Source of the DNA: Ephydatia muelleri
Lineage: Eukaryota; Porifera; Demospongiae; Spongillida; Spongillidae
Direction: 5' to 3'
DNA: 64,000 nucleotides
Assembly (NCBI GenBank): GCA_013339895.1
Contig: JABACO010000001.1
Location: 31,501,779 to 31,565,778, forward strand
Shown here: positions 23,900 to 36,010 of the stretch, one piece after another
Layout of the letters: each line of letters starts with the position of its first letter
Position numbering within the stretch: position 1 is the stretch's first letter
The notes under the pieces: generated by a model
The model's input: the letters and a program-made list of their open reading frames with translations, nothing else
Told to the model about the DNA's origin: nothing
Databases searched by the model: none
Position numbers and translations under genes: made by a program

Positions 23900-26880
23900 C
23901 TCAGTCAAAAACACATACATAAAGAGCTTAACACTAGCTGACTTGTTTCATACAATGGATCAATTGACTTACCCATAACACAGATAAACACCATCACCAT
24001 CCCTTGTCTGCTAAGGAATGTGTATTGCCCTAGATATTATCTTGGAGGCCCATTTGTACATGAGTCCAGGATTAAACATTGAGTGAATTGATGCGAATGC
24101 TTGTCTTGTGAATAAGGCATAATACTTACATCCTTTCACCCAAGGATATCCTTTGCCATTTCTCCTACGGCAGGGGCGTTGCTCCACAATTTGCATATGC
24201 ACTGTTCATACTCCTTTCAAGTCTGCCCACCTGTCATGAACGTAAATCACATCATGTACATGCGTGTAGCTATAACGCTACAGCTTTGACCTATACTATA
24301 TAGGAATGTTTCCAAGTCATTTGTATATACATGTACATGTATAGTACAGGTCGTGGTTCGTAATTAAGTAACCGCCATTTCAGTCTCGTATGTGGCCATT
24401 TTGGTGCAATGCCAGCTAATATATTTATACTAGGCCTACCATCTACATTTATAAATAGACGCACAGAACCATATTCGTGCAAAGCATACTGTACATGTAT
24501 AATGCTATTTGATTATATTGCAAAACATGCAGACAAACCGTTCTATGACGTGCTACAAATGTTCTGCGTACCTTAAAAAACACCGCACCGCCTGACAGTG
24601 ACAAGTAGAATATTATACACGAGTCGCACCGCATAACAGCCTAACAGGTATAATTCATAGCCGTGTGAGCGTTAAATATAGTTTTACGAGTGAGCGTTAA
24701 ATAGTGGAATAACTTGCAAGATGATACATGTACATGAGCTGGTATTTTAAGCAACAAGAATTCACATTAAGAAGTCTCTGGATCATACTTTAAAGCCCCA
24801 GCTTGATGGAGGGGGAAACGTTTCAAGTCAATTAACTCCAATTCATCTTCAGATGAATTACCATACCATGTATGTGAAGAGGTCTCCTAGAGAACACAAA
24901 TGCAAGAAATATGAGTTGCAATTGATTGCCGAGCTTACTTTCACTTTTTTGAAGTCCTTTTCATAGTCACTTTCGTCAGTCATGTAACTTGGGTCTATTT
25001 CAGCCCACTTTCTTCTTTCATGCCCATCTTTTAGAACGGATTGTCATTTCAAAAATGAAATACATTATGTATGTCGAAGCATTTCATTATATGTGTGGGA
25101 GCATTTCAATACTGAACCTTCTTTTGAGAACGCCGCTTTGCACTGTTCTTCTGGTTGGTGGTAGCCGTTTGTTCTTCACTTTCATGTGAATCAATAAATT
25201 GATACACTGCTCCTGCAGAGATTTGAAAAAAATAAAAAATGAGGCTGACATGAATTTCAGTGTCATTACTTGTGTGAAATTCGCTATAGTTTGCCTGATT
25301 TAATTTTTTTAATTTGTCTAATTACCACGCTGCTGCCTGTTGATTATGACTGCTTCTGTATCTATAAAAACCTGGATGTCGCTATATATGTGTATTGGCT
25401 TCAAATTATCAACATTGGATAAATCTGAAGATACTTATTACATTTCATCAACTTTGAGGCATGCATAGATAGAATTCACTGACTTTTAAAGGGCAGGTGG
25501 ACAAAGACAGTGGCCAAGCAGCATTTTATGAAGTATATTTGAAAATTCACGCTAGTACTGATGGAATCCTACTTGAAGATGCGGCCGTAACATGACTAGG
25601 TGTTGCTGGTGATGGCGCACTTTTTGTCAGGTCACCGTGCAGCTTTCATCAGTCCTTGCCATTACTGAATGCACAACATGCCCTGCTGGAAATATTGTAC
25701 ATAACCTACAATGAATTGAACTCATAGATGCTTATATGATTCTGTGAGTTGCTCAATCATCTCCGGTTGCATGTACCTTATACTGATTGGTGAAACAAGT
25801 TATCCCACTGACTCATACTGTAATCAAGTTCTGTTAATGTTGCCATTGGTGAGAATGCTAGTGCCCGTTGAAGAACAATGAGGTTATGCCCTATAGATTG
25901 AGCCTGTTGTACATTTCTCTCTGCATCTTCCCAAGAATTCCTCATAACCGTCTGATAGGTGAAGATTAGTGGAATTCTGGTGCATCAATAATTTCTTCAT
26001 AAACTGCAGTTCTATTATCATTATTTGTAAAATAGTCACCAAGAATACGATTGAATCTTTCAAAGGAAAAGCACCAAAATCCACAAACAGGGCCATATTA
26101 TAAAATAACTACTTTCAGGTGCAGATGTAAGTGCAGGCAGGTTTATGGTGCAATGTTTAGCACCATATCATTTTTCAAACATGTATTAAATATTCATCTG
26201 AAGCCACCACACTAGCTTAGTACATTTCACCAGGATGAACATGCATGAACAAATCAGAGCAAGTATTGCAAGTGACTCCTTGGCAATTGGTCCTTAAGAC
26301 ATACAGTAGGAATATACAGTTACCCAGTTCTTTCACTGGTCAGTGGTGAAACCAGAAAAGCTTGATGCAACTTTTGATGGAAGTCTACCCATGCATCTCA
26401 GTGCGTTAATTTTAGATGACTGATATGATATGTTGTTTAATTCCGCTTTCGATCGAATGTTCTGCTCTGTCCATATATTCATCATATGCTTATGTGTTCC
26501 AAGCAGAAAAGTGGTCTATCTCATGCATTCGTACCATGGTAGTTGTGTAAGATCAGAATATCGTACACAATAATCTGATACAACCTTCTGTAGCATTGTT
26601 TTTGTTGGTGCCCTTAAGCAGTGTTATTGTAGACCTTCAACATGACTTATATTAACAATGGAATCATGCAAACAAAGGCTATACATATTGTATACATTAT
26701 TCTAGCCAGTGATATTTAATTTGCTTTCTTTAAGAACCCTATTCAGGTAAAGTTCATTCTTTTTTATGAAGATGCATTCCCACCATTGATGATAATGTTG
26801 ATGAGTGTAACACAGAGATGTAGCTGTCGATGCAGGTGCTGTGATGTGGAGAAGATATTTCTCTGCATCATGATACTAAT
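23900..26880. other. Intergenic, nothing recognised
   Basis: AT-rich DNA with only short open frames lacking family resemblance on either strand. Confidence 0.45.
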
Positions 26881-26895
26881 CAAACAGAAGAGATA

Positions 26896-27120
26896 GTGGG
26901 CAAGGAAGACTTATTAGCAATAGAGGATAACTTTATGGATGAACTGGATGATGTGAAGGAGCAGCTTGCTACTATAAGGCAGAGTATGGAGCAGCTTGCT
27001 ACTATGAGGCAGAGTATGGAGCAGCTTGCTACTATGAGGCAGAGTATGGAGCAGCTTGCTATAATGAGTAATTTTGGGGCATTTGTGGATATTGATAATT
27101 CCCTCCTGTTGTCTTTTTGA
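26896..27120 (+). CDS. Possible small coiled-coil exon with 10-residue repeats
   Basis: A 74-codon open frame contains a 30-bp tandem repeat (about 26957-27063) that encodes EQLATMRQSM three to four times, preceded by acidic DELDDVKEQL. The heptad-like spacing of Leu and Met suggests a coiled coil. The repeat unit is a multiple of three, so the frame is kept. No splice partner, family or promoter was found, so it may be a chance frame over a minisatellite. Confidence 0.25.
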   Translation: MGKEDLLAIEDNFMDELDDVKEQLATIRQSMEQLATMRQSMEQLATMRQSMEQLAIMSNFGAFVDIDNSLLLSF

Positions 27121-28296
27121 CTGGAAAAAACATACATGTACCTAATCAGAAAGCTCATTTATAAAGAGGAATGGTGCTTTATAAATAACTCCCTGTTGCT
27201 TGAAAATGTCACGATATAGTTTTTGATGCGGTAAATGCCCTTGGGTGCACTTTTTTCAGGGTCATGTTTCATACCATCTTGTGTATTACTGAATCAAAAT
27301 TGCATTAAACATGGCCTTGAAATACAGCAAAGCTTTGTAGTGGCCTTCAAAATATGTGAATTGGTCAAATATAAGCTGCCCCTACAAAAGAGGCGTATTC
27401 AAACGGAATATGGTATGCGCGAAAAAATTATAATTCACTTCAAACTTAGGTCAGCTGCTGTCCATTATTGCGTAAGGACAGACCTCTTTGCATTTGGACT
27501 GAAATAATATACCTTTTTTCTTATCATGACCGATATTTAAGCACAATTCAATGCATTTGTATGTTACAATATTAGTGAGACAATGCGTTTTAAAGTTTAG
27601 GTTAATGCTACACACAGTTTTTTTCGCGCGTATCGTATCAATTAATTCCTGTACATTCGCGATCATTTATTTACTATATGGTGTCACCTATACCTGTACG
27701 ATCACTAAAAGATGAGATGAAGAGGAATAAATACCCACCATCCAGCAGTTAAGTACAGCAAATTCAGTTAAGGTGAGGGAAAAAACATTGCAGCGGGGTC
27801 CTCTCCGCCTCCCTCCGCTTTTTACCGAACAAAAAATAATTATTCATTGTTGCCCAATTGTACATCTGTAATTCCAAACTGCATACATGTAACCAGTTGC
27901 CTTACCTTGATCTCCCACACCCACCTTGTTAAATATTCATAGATTACACCGGACTGCAAAACACGACATCGCTGTTTTTATAATGAGTACATTGTACGTG
28001 AGAAGTCACGAGATTCATAAAGTGTCATAACTTACTCCATATTGGGTGTTTAAATGCGTCAGCATTTGCAGCATTGCAATGCTATACACGCTAGTGCATA
28101 TACATATATGTACATATATATTGCTGGCACAATCGCTTGAAATTCACTGATATCGTTTTGATGATGATTTGTGCATGAACGTCCGACGGGACATAAGGTC
28201 GTTTACAAAACACACGCAAGTAAGTTCTCGATGTGTAAAATGTCATCATACAATGCACTTGTGCCCTCATTCAGCAGCTCGATATAGGCTGCACCA

Positions 28297-29280
28297 ATGA
28301 ATGATTCAAGCAGTGACAATTCGTTTCAGATCCTTTACACCGCAACCAACGGTGCTTCTGTACTTGTTTGCGTAGTGGCAGCCATCTTGTTATTTGCATT
28401 ACATTTATACAACAAGGTAGTGTATCGATTGGCTCTCTATCAGGTGTTGGCCGCGTTGGCTTTTGCAACGGTGCAGACTCTTCAAGTAGTTTTCGTCAAT
28501 TACGACGTTCACGTATGCGTTGCCATGGGCTGGCTGACTCTTTTCACGTTGTGGACAAAACTGGTATCTACATGTTGGGCCACCTTTCATCTCTTCTGCT
28601 TTGCGGTGTTACACAAGAACCTGAAAAAGCTTGAAGTGCTTTATGTTGTGACATCACTACTCGTCCCAGCAGGAGTCGCCTCCGTGCCTCTGATTAACGA
28701 CACCTATGGTCGCAGCCCACACGGTCTAATTTGTTACATTTTTGTCCAAAATGAGAGCGATAGCGCTAATGCCTTCATCGAAACGTTGGGTCTCTGGGAT
28801 GGTCCGGCTACACTCGTTCTGTTGCTAGCATCTGTAGCTATGGCTGTCATGATGATGAAAATAACACACAGCTGTTGGAAACTGAAATACAGCTCATACG
28901 AATCAATCGCAGAGGGCGACCAGTTAGGAAAGGCTGTAAAGCAACTATTACCATTGGCTGCCTTTCCAATATTATTCTTTGTTTTTGTACTACCAGTCAT
29001 CGTGCTAGACACTTACAAAGTTCAACACGCCACGGTAAACAAAACACTGCTTCTATTTGCTTCTTTGTTCATCTCGTTGTGGAGCATGGCCTCTGGAGTG
29101 ACACTTATCATCCACGTATCTTTAACTCGCATACATAGCGGGAGACTGACCATGAAGCACAAGGATTTGATGCGCCTTCACCGCTCGGGGAATGCAACTA
29201 TCAGACCAGAGACTGGGTCACACGCGAATAGCGCCACAAGCTTCCCTTTGCCTGCTGACAGCATTGTTGACGTAATGTAG
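28297..29280 (+). CDS. Seven-transmembrane G-protein-coupled-receptor-like protein
   Basis: An intronless 327-residue protein. Hydrophobic helices lie at about residues 16-38, 43-67, 73-104, 112-132, 166-189, 216-238 and 249-275. The N terminus is short and outside (NDSS), with NDT and NES glycosylation sites in the second outer loop. Cys74 at the start of helix 3 and Cys146 in that loop could form the usual GPCR disulphide. The basic inner tail (HSGRLTMKHKDLMRLH) is followed by a Ser/Thr-rich end suited to phosphorylation. DRY and NPxxY motifs are absent, so it is not a standard rhodopsin-class receptor. It may belong to a lineage-specific family. Ligand and G protein are unknown. The start codon is the first ATG of the open frame. 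Confidence 0.75.
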   Translation: MNDSSSDNSFQILYTATNGASVLVCVVAAILLFALHLYNKVVYRLALYQVLAALAFATVQTLQVVFVNYDVHVCVAMGWLTLFTLWTKLVSTCWATFHLFCFAVLHKNLKKLEVLYVVTSLLVPAGVASVPLINDTYGRSPHGLICYIFVQNESDSANAFIETLGLWDGPATLVLLLASVAMAVMMMKITHSCWKLKYSSYESIAEGDQLGKAVKQLLPLAAFPILFFVFVLPVIVLDTYKVQHATVNKTLLLFASLFISLWSMASGVTLIIHVSLTRIHSGRLTMKHKDLMRLHRSGNATIRPETGSHANSATSFPLPADSIVDVM

Positions 29281-30800
29281 TTAGAATGTCTTGCAATTCA
29301 CCAATAGTATTTGTAAGCTATTACATCTATTAACTTTACGAAAACAAATTTTATTTGAAGTACCTGTATGAATAGAGAGTTAATTGTCGTATAATATACA
29401 AAAATATCTCTTTTATTAGTTTCGATTCCGTGTATTGATTGTTACGCATGCGCATTGCGGCAGCGTCATCGCGTTACTAAAAATGGTTCTTTCATCACTC
29501 CGATACCTGACTTTCTAGTCCCCAGACTCGTGTTGCTCCTCCTTCCATTCTTTGTTTTTTGTTTACCCCTCCCCCCAGTACTTTTCTTGATCGAAGCTCT
29601 TTTCGTTATGATTCGTACGTGTAGGCTCGCCACCTCATGGTAATGGCCATCTTTGGCTGAAACCGATATACGGTACGGACGTACTTGCTAGGTGCGCTTT
29701 CATTGGAAGACCTTATTGGGCGACGGGGCTGAGAATTGGACCCCCGGAGTGGCCACGAAAAGGGTGGATCGGCTAGGCCATGCTAGAGGAACATTGCCCC
29801 GAGGCTGTTTCTGAAGACCACGTGGATCGTTGTTCACAACAAAACCACCGACTATACTTGGCACAATGTACTGCATGGAAGTTGGCACCACATTCCTCAG
29901 CACCACATTCCACACAAATTATCACAATAATCAATTTGTACGGCGCGCGCTCGTCCAAACAAACCACAAGTGCATCGCGTAACTCCCGCCCCGCCCCCTC
30001 AGACATGGCGCCTTACATATATAGACGGCATTAGCCTCTTCTACAGGCACTAGTTGTGTATTAAAATTACGGGGGTGGAAAATAGGGCATGGTAACCTGT
30101 TATACTCGTATACTTTGAAGAAAAAAATTAATAACTACGGACGACACTAATGGCTAGCGCATGCGCGCTAGGATATTACCAATGGACACCAGGCCCTATT
30201 TGTAAGTATAGTTTAATTTTTTGCATTAGAACATTACATGACTGTGTAAATCAAAACATGTGTACATGTACAAACTACTTGGGCAGTGTTTGGTTCAAAA
30301 AGCACGTCTACATAGGGAAAGAAAAATCACTTGACAGAAAATAAATACATTTTAAATCACTTACTTCTGGCCACACGATAAATTTACTGAGTTGGGAAAG
30401 TGTCATTGATGCCCGTTCCCCACATCATCCTGAACACTTACAAGGTAGAGCTCTATCTCGTGTACCTAACAGTATGGATTTTCTTTTCTGAATGCTTTGA
30501 TACTGGAGGTGTTATTTGCAAATTGTGATGTATATGCCTTCCAGTTAGAATCTGTCGTATTAGTGGCTGTAAGTAAATGTGTTATTTTCCATGCAATAAA
30601 CATTCCTGCATGCATGCATGCATGTTTCAAGTACCTCGTCTTCTTCACCACTTGTCTAATAAATGTTCTGGTAAATGGTGATTGGCTTCATGCGTAATGG
30701 TGATAGAGCTGAAGTTACATGTGTTGCACACATTTTTTGTGTTACCTGTCTGATTTTCTCGTCATGATTAGATGGGATATATATGATGTAATGTTCTCTT
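29281..30800. other. Intergenic, nothing recognised
   Basis: No convincing gene. It includes the 49-bp dispersed sequence (29873-29921) also found at 9714, and a (TGCA)n run near 30606-30626. Confidence 0.45.
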
Positions 30801-30806
30801 CCCCAC

Positions 30807-31090
30807 CTAGGGGCACCAAGGACATCAGGGTCAGGACCAGGATTTTCATACTCAGGCACCAAGAAGTCATTCGAATCAGTATCAGAATTCAAAGAACTAG
30901 TGCTTCCACTTTCTATGTCATCATCATCTTCATTCACACTATGATGTTCCATCACATCTGAACAATTACATATGCATGCACACTATAATGGATTTTTTTA
31001 ACCTTGATTTGCATCATCTGACTTCTGCAGTGGATGCTGTGCACCAATGGACAATTCATGTGCCATTTGCTTCCTGAATCGACTCATCAT
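30807..31090 (-). CDS. Unknown acidic protein, two exons, partial
   Basis: On the minus strand an exon at 31003-31090 starts ATGATGAGTCGATTC (MMSRFRKQMAHELSIGAQ) after an acceptor ATCCACAG and ends ATCAAG|GTTA. A 45-bp intron (30958-31002) leads to an exon at 30807-30957 that stays in phase: DVMEHHSVNEDDDD, a Ser/Asp-rich stretch, then FLVPEYENPGPDPD, ending CCCTAG|GTGGGG. The phase match across so short an intron supports a real transcript. Further exons downstream were not identified. No domain was recognised, and the acidic low-complexity character gives no function. Confidence 0.45.
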
Positions 31091-31537
31091 GTTCTGTGGA
31101 TATGCTTTTATTATGCCTTGCTACAGTGCTTAGTGTTTACTAGTGTGTATATGTGGTCTTGACTTTCAACTTGCAATCGTGCTGCCTATGTAACGTTATG
31201 CATGGTAAAATAATGAACTATAAAGGATAACATAGAAGGCATACAAAACACCACAGTCATATGAGTTGCTCTGCATTGGTGAGTTGCTGATCTTCACGTG
31301 CATTGTTATAACAAGCAATTGTGTATTTATGAAAAGGTACATTAAAACTCGTCAGTGCTGGTTAGTACCTTTGAATCAGCATACTTCCAACGAGAATCAC
31401 AGAGGTGCACCATTGCTATATGCTGCATTTCATTGCAAAGATACAGCCTACATGTATAGCACATAGAAATTTCATGCACATACTAACAAACGTTATTTTT
31501 ATAAAATCACTTACCAAATCAAGTAAACTGCATCATA

Positions 31538-31970
31538 CGGTGGCCCGGTTGGTCGCGCTCTGAGACACTTGCGCGACGCACTAATTGAAGTTTGCACCGC
31601 GCACTTTTTGAGGTTTGCACAGCGCATTTGCACAGCGCATTTGCACAGCGCATTTGCACAGCGCATTTGCACAGCGCATTTGCACAGCGCATTTGCACAG
31701 CGCATTTGCACAGCGCATTTGCACAGCGCACTACTATGGGATGTCTGATTTGTTGGTTACGTCATCATATATATTTTTATTAAAGCGCGGTCCAAATCCT
31801 ATCTTGTTCTTAATGATGCACCGCAACGATCCGGAGATTGAGAGTAAGGCAAAGCTGATGACGCGGGCTTGTTGTAATACGTAAGAATAATCTGTACACA
31901 TACATACAGGACTCATCGTGCGGTATTGGAGGCAACACAAGACCGTTGCCGTGATATTAGCTTATTTGCG
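31538..31970 (+). repeat. Inverted module, left copy, with 13-bp minisatellite
   Basis: The module contains about nine tandem copies of CAGCGCATTTGCA (31616-31735) followed by a conserved stretch with GGTTACGTCATC and TATATATTTTTATT. The whole module recurs reversed at 36011-36468. Because 13 is not a multiple of three and no unit contains a stop, long frames appear in several phases on both strands. They should not be read as genes. Confidence 0.92.
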
Positions 31971-32459
31971 CTGTCATGCTGGTTCACACCCCTTATGTGC
32001 ACACACCTATGTGTGCATGCATGTAAATGTATGTGCATGCGTGTACATGTATAACACACCTATGGCTTCATCCTATACGGGGGGGGGGGGGGAGGTAGAC
32101 AGTGCGTAATAATGCACATTGCTGTTGTATAGCACATAGGCTATACAACATGCACCTACACATCCGCAAATATGCACATGCATTGTATTTGATTAGCAGC
32201 TCATCAATTCTATTCTTCATTTATCTACCTATTGAAACGGACTTCTGTGTTCTTCTATCAGTACTGCATGTGTTCTGCTAGCAGTACATGTTGATTGTTT
32301 GTGTGTGTGTGCATGTGTGTGTGTTTACAGGTCTAAAAAGATTTTCTGGGCCTCTACATTTAAAAATTCAACCAAAATGTGGTTACACTGCTATGTCAAG
32401 TTCATTGCTGAAGAACTCGAAACCAGGCAAGGGGGTGCAAGCTCCCTATGGACCCAGGC

Positions 32460-32461
<2 letters not shown>

Positions 32462-32509
<48 letters not shown>

Positions 32510-32512
32510 TAC
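32462..32512. repeat. (CA)n microsatellite
   Basis: Short, nearly pure CA tract. Confidence 0.95.
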
Positions 32513-32781
32513 ACAGGTGTATGTATTCTCATGTTGTGCATTCAGCAGCTAGAGTGTGGGGGTATATCAGGTGGCATGAAGTGTTTAAATCAGTTATGTC
32601 TCCTTATCACTGATCATGCTGATTGCTGGGTTGTCCACGGATGTGATAAACTCATGTATTTTATTCATTTGTCTTATGTATGCATTTAATAAATACAATG
32701 ACAATTAACAATACAAGAATGTGACTTGATGTGATATATGTCGATAAAATACACTGTATCATGGGGTGATAAATGAAGGAG

Positions 32782-33754
32782 TCAAAGTGCCATAAGCTGG
32801 TGCAGAACTGCTAGTGCACTTGGACGTTCTGCTTGATTTAGTCGTGTGCACTGTGCACACAAATTCTTATAAGGCTCTGGTACTGCATCAGTGGATGGTG
32901 GTTCAGGTAGTAATTGATATGAACCACATACTTTAGCAGTGATTTGGTAACCATCCATTGTACCCCAGACTCTGCGGGATGTAGTGAGTTCTATAAGAAC
33001 ACATCCAAAAGAATATATGTCTGCGGGAGTTGATCTCTTTCCATCATAAAACATCTCTGGGGCCTTGTAGGGCACGGTGCCTGCACCACACCCCTTTGAT
33101 GTTTTGATAGTAGCTAGATGGTTTTGCAACCTTGCCAGTCCTAAGTCACACACAAAGACATGATGACTTCCAGTAACCTGTATATAATGTATTGTGAATG
33201 CATGCAACTTTTAGGTTTTAACATAACCACTTACCATGATGTTAGATGGCTTTATGTCATGGTGAATAACTCTGGGACTCCTGCCATGCATGTAGGTTAA
33301 AGCTTTGGTAATCTGCACAGCGATGCTTCTTACAGTATTTGTGTCAAGCTGTGTTAATATCATAATTTAGACATCATTCAAAATATACATGGTTGCTTAC
33401 AGGTAATGCTTGTTTGAAAATCACTTGGTCCACATTGAAGCCATTCACCAGGTTCATGACTATGAGAAGTTCGCTCTTATTGCTGCTGATGCCCATGAGT
33501 GTAATGATGTTGGGATGCCGAAGTTGTCTATTGTTTGTGAGATTTATATTTTGTTTCTCCCTTTTCTTTAGTACAGGCTAACCTCATGATCTGAACCTCT
33601 AGGTGGGTCTTTAGGTTCATATCATCATCCATCTTGATCATTTTGATGGCAACTTCTGTGCCCAGATATACCCCTTTGACGACAACACCAAATGTTCCAG
33701 AACCTAATGTCACCTCAGTGACCTCCAGGTTCTCGTATGGTATCATCAACTCGT
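32782..33754 (-). CDS. TKL-type protein kinase domain, four exons
   Basis: Four minus-strand exons join in phase: 33583-33754, 33401-33527, 33235-33348 and 32782-33177, with GT-AG introns of 55, 52 and 57 bp. Together they give a whole kinase domain: Gly-rich loop GSGTFGVV, VAIK lysine, RHPNIITLMG, catalytic loop HHDIKPSN (His where most kinases have Arg), metal-binding DLG instead of DFG, then GTVPYKAPE, DIYSFGCVL, and a C-lobe Arg in QAERPSA. This is the tyrosine-kinase-like class. The catalytic Lys and Asp are kept, so activity is plausible. The first exon follows an acceptor TTTTACCTAG, so upstream exons carrying the N terminus are missing from this model. Coding ends shortly after the domain, at LHQLMAL. 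Confidence 0.85.
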
Positions 33755-33899
33755 CTAGGTAAAATAGAGAGAGCAATTTAGTTAACAGTCAGCTTTCACA
33801 GATGTGTGTTTGCTACCCAGCCAACAGGGACCAATGATACATGCTTGTTACCAGTGAATACCATGATGCTGGCCATAAGCCATGCTACTAGTCACAGGG

Positions 33900-34275
33900 A
33901 GAGGGGGGGGGGGGGGGGGGGGGTTTAGGTGACCTCAATTCTTTGTAAGGGAGGTCTGGTATGTTTGACACACCTTTGCAACTTAGATCATAAAGCTAAC
34001 CACAAAGCAAATGATCACCTTTCTGGGAAGCCATAGCACCTTTTGATTCTCCACATTTCTGAGGAACTCTATCCTGGAGAACTGAATCTTCTCGGGGAAC
34101 TGCATCCCGGGGAACTGAATCTTCTCGGGGAACTGCATCCCGGGGAACTGAATCTTCTCGGGGAACTGCATCCCGAGGAACTGAATCTTCTCGGGGAACT
34201 GCATCCTGGGGAACTGAATGTTCTCCTGAATCTTCTCTATCCCGGGGAACTGAATCTTCTCTATCCCGGGGAACA
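33900..34275. repeat. Poly(G) run and 33-bp minisatellite
   Basis: A G run lies at about 33903-33923. From about 34065 to 34275, a 33-bp unit GGGAACTGAATCTTCTC plus GGGGAACTGCATCCCG is repeated with decay. The unit is a multiple of three and open on both strands (an 11-residue FPEKIQFPGMQ on the minus strand). No splice signals link it to the kinase gene convincingly. Confidence 0.85.
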
Positions 34276-34559
34276 GAATCTTCTTCATCCAGAGTAACTG
34301 ATTCTTGACCATGGGAATATTTATGTACGCAAAATGCAAAGGATTATTTTACATATAGTGATTTTGTTTAGGGAGTAAACAATGTTTAATGTTTTGATGA
34401 AGGGCGAATGGTCGTGCACCACCCCTTCCAGCTTTGATAGGGCATGGGAAGCATATAGTATGTTGAAAGGGGGCTTTGTCTAGGGTTAGCAGGTCAAGCC
34501 TGCCTCTCTGTCTGCACCCTCCCCTCTAACAACCTATCCCCAAATTACATTGTCTCTGT

Positions 34560-34758
34560 CTGGTTCCAGGTATTGTATGTATATATAAATAAATACGCAA
34601 TTCCTGATTGAGCTTCCAAATATAAAACTATTAGCTCCAGCATAGCGATCACCGTGATAGTGCCTAAAAGCCATCTGACAAGTAGCAATAGTTACGTTTT
34701 CAGTTCCATGGTCACTCCTCATGCGAGCTGGACATCCTGATAGTATTGTGCACGCATG

Positions 34759-34789
<31 letters not shown>

Positions 34790-35325
34790 GCACGTACACA
34801 CACACACATACATAAACACACACACACACACATGCACATACACACAAACACACACACATACACAGGCAGAGGTGTTAATAGAAGTTAGGAATTGATACCA
34901 CAACAATGTCTACCACAAACCTACCTCCTAACTGAAATACAGCTGTCAAGTAGTATTGAGCTACTACACCAGGGTCGTTATTGGTAGTAGATAACTCAAG
35001 CCATATGATCTTCCTGGAAAATCTAAGGAAGCATTTGCATGCATATAGCTAGCTGATAAGGAATAGCAAGTGAATATGTACCCATCAATACAAGCATGAA
35101 TAGGAAAGCCGTAGGGCTTCAGCTTGTCATAGCCATCCATGTGCCAACACCAGTTGGGCCCCTAGGAGGAAATGCTCACCTATACAATGCACATGTTCAG
35201 TATGCCTCACCATATTTTCATATGTTCTTCGCTGTAACCTCCTATGCATCTTTCTCTGCCGTGTACCCTCAGGATCCATCACAGCCAACAACATCATGAC
35301 AGTAGACCTGCAGACACTCATCTTG
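34560..35325 (-). pseudogene. DDE-integrase-like gene fragments
   Basis: Minus-strand pieces in several frames resemble a eukaryotic integrase-core family. In order they are LLAVMDPEGTRQRKMHRRL, then GPNWCWHMDGYDKLKPYG (first Asp), then KIIWLELSTTNN, then GCPARMRSDHGTEN (second Asp). A CA-rich repeat lies between the last two. The pieces are too disrupted to be a working gene as they stand. The family is found both as transposon proteins and as single host-like copies, so its source is left open. Confidence 0.6.
34755..34865. repeat. (CA)n microsatellite
   Basis: CA repeat with ATG and AAAC interruptions inside the integrase-like remnant. Confidence 0.9.
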
Positions 35326-35805
35326 ACACACAGCTACAGGAACACATGCACTCACACCTTTCTCAGCATTCTTACATACATGACATGCACCTAATATATA
35401 ACATGAACACACACACACTAGTACATGCATGTATCCACATTTGTACCTTTTTACAGTGTATCCATACTTCGTTTGTATCAATTTCCACATTGATTGATAC
35501 CCAAGAAGCCTATTTGAAGTTTGCAATTCATTCTGTTGTTGAATAAAACAAGATGTTGCATTGCATGCCAATAAATTCAGCTTATAGGACTAACTCGAAT
35601 GGCTTGGTACAACAGTGGAAGGTGAGTTTCAACATAGTTGTGCCTTCTAAGGCCGAGTTGAGACAACTTTTTCTTAAGCCACGTCAGGCTATATAATGAA
35701 GATGCACAAACGATGCACGTAGGTCACTGGTGACAATGATTATGTCCCTCCCACTGCTAGTCCTCACACATGCCCAAAGAACAATCATGTATGGGTGGAC
35801 AATCA

Positions 35806-35828
35806 CACACACATAAACACACACAAAC

Positions 35829-35886
<58 letters not shown>
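35806..35886. repeat. (CA)n microsatellite
   Basis: CA tract with a CGCGCG interruption, just inside the right copy of the 13-bp-repeat module. Confidence 0.95.
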
Positions 35887-35888
<2 letters not shown>

Positions 35889-36010
35889 CATACATCCAGT
35901 AAGATGTGGGCAGATTGAGATTTTATAAACACGTCCGCACTACAGTAATTATGAAAGGATCTTGTTTCAATGGAATAATGAAACTCACCTCACAGATACA
36001 CGATGAGCAA

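Noticed and set aside
22621-23922. Multiple Cys/Val-rich frames of over 100 codons
   Set aside because: Produced by CA-type repeats; no start context, splice sites or family similarity.
27235-27507. 90-codon open frame
   Set aside because: No recognisable domain, promoter or splice context; within chance expectation for AT-rich DNA.
31511-31884. Repeated MRCANALCKCAVQ-like and HLHSAFAQRI-like frames
   Set aside because: They derive from the 13-bp repeat, which is stop-free in every phase.
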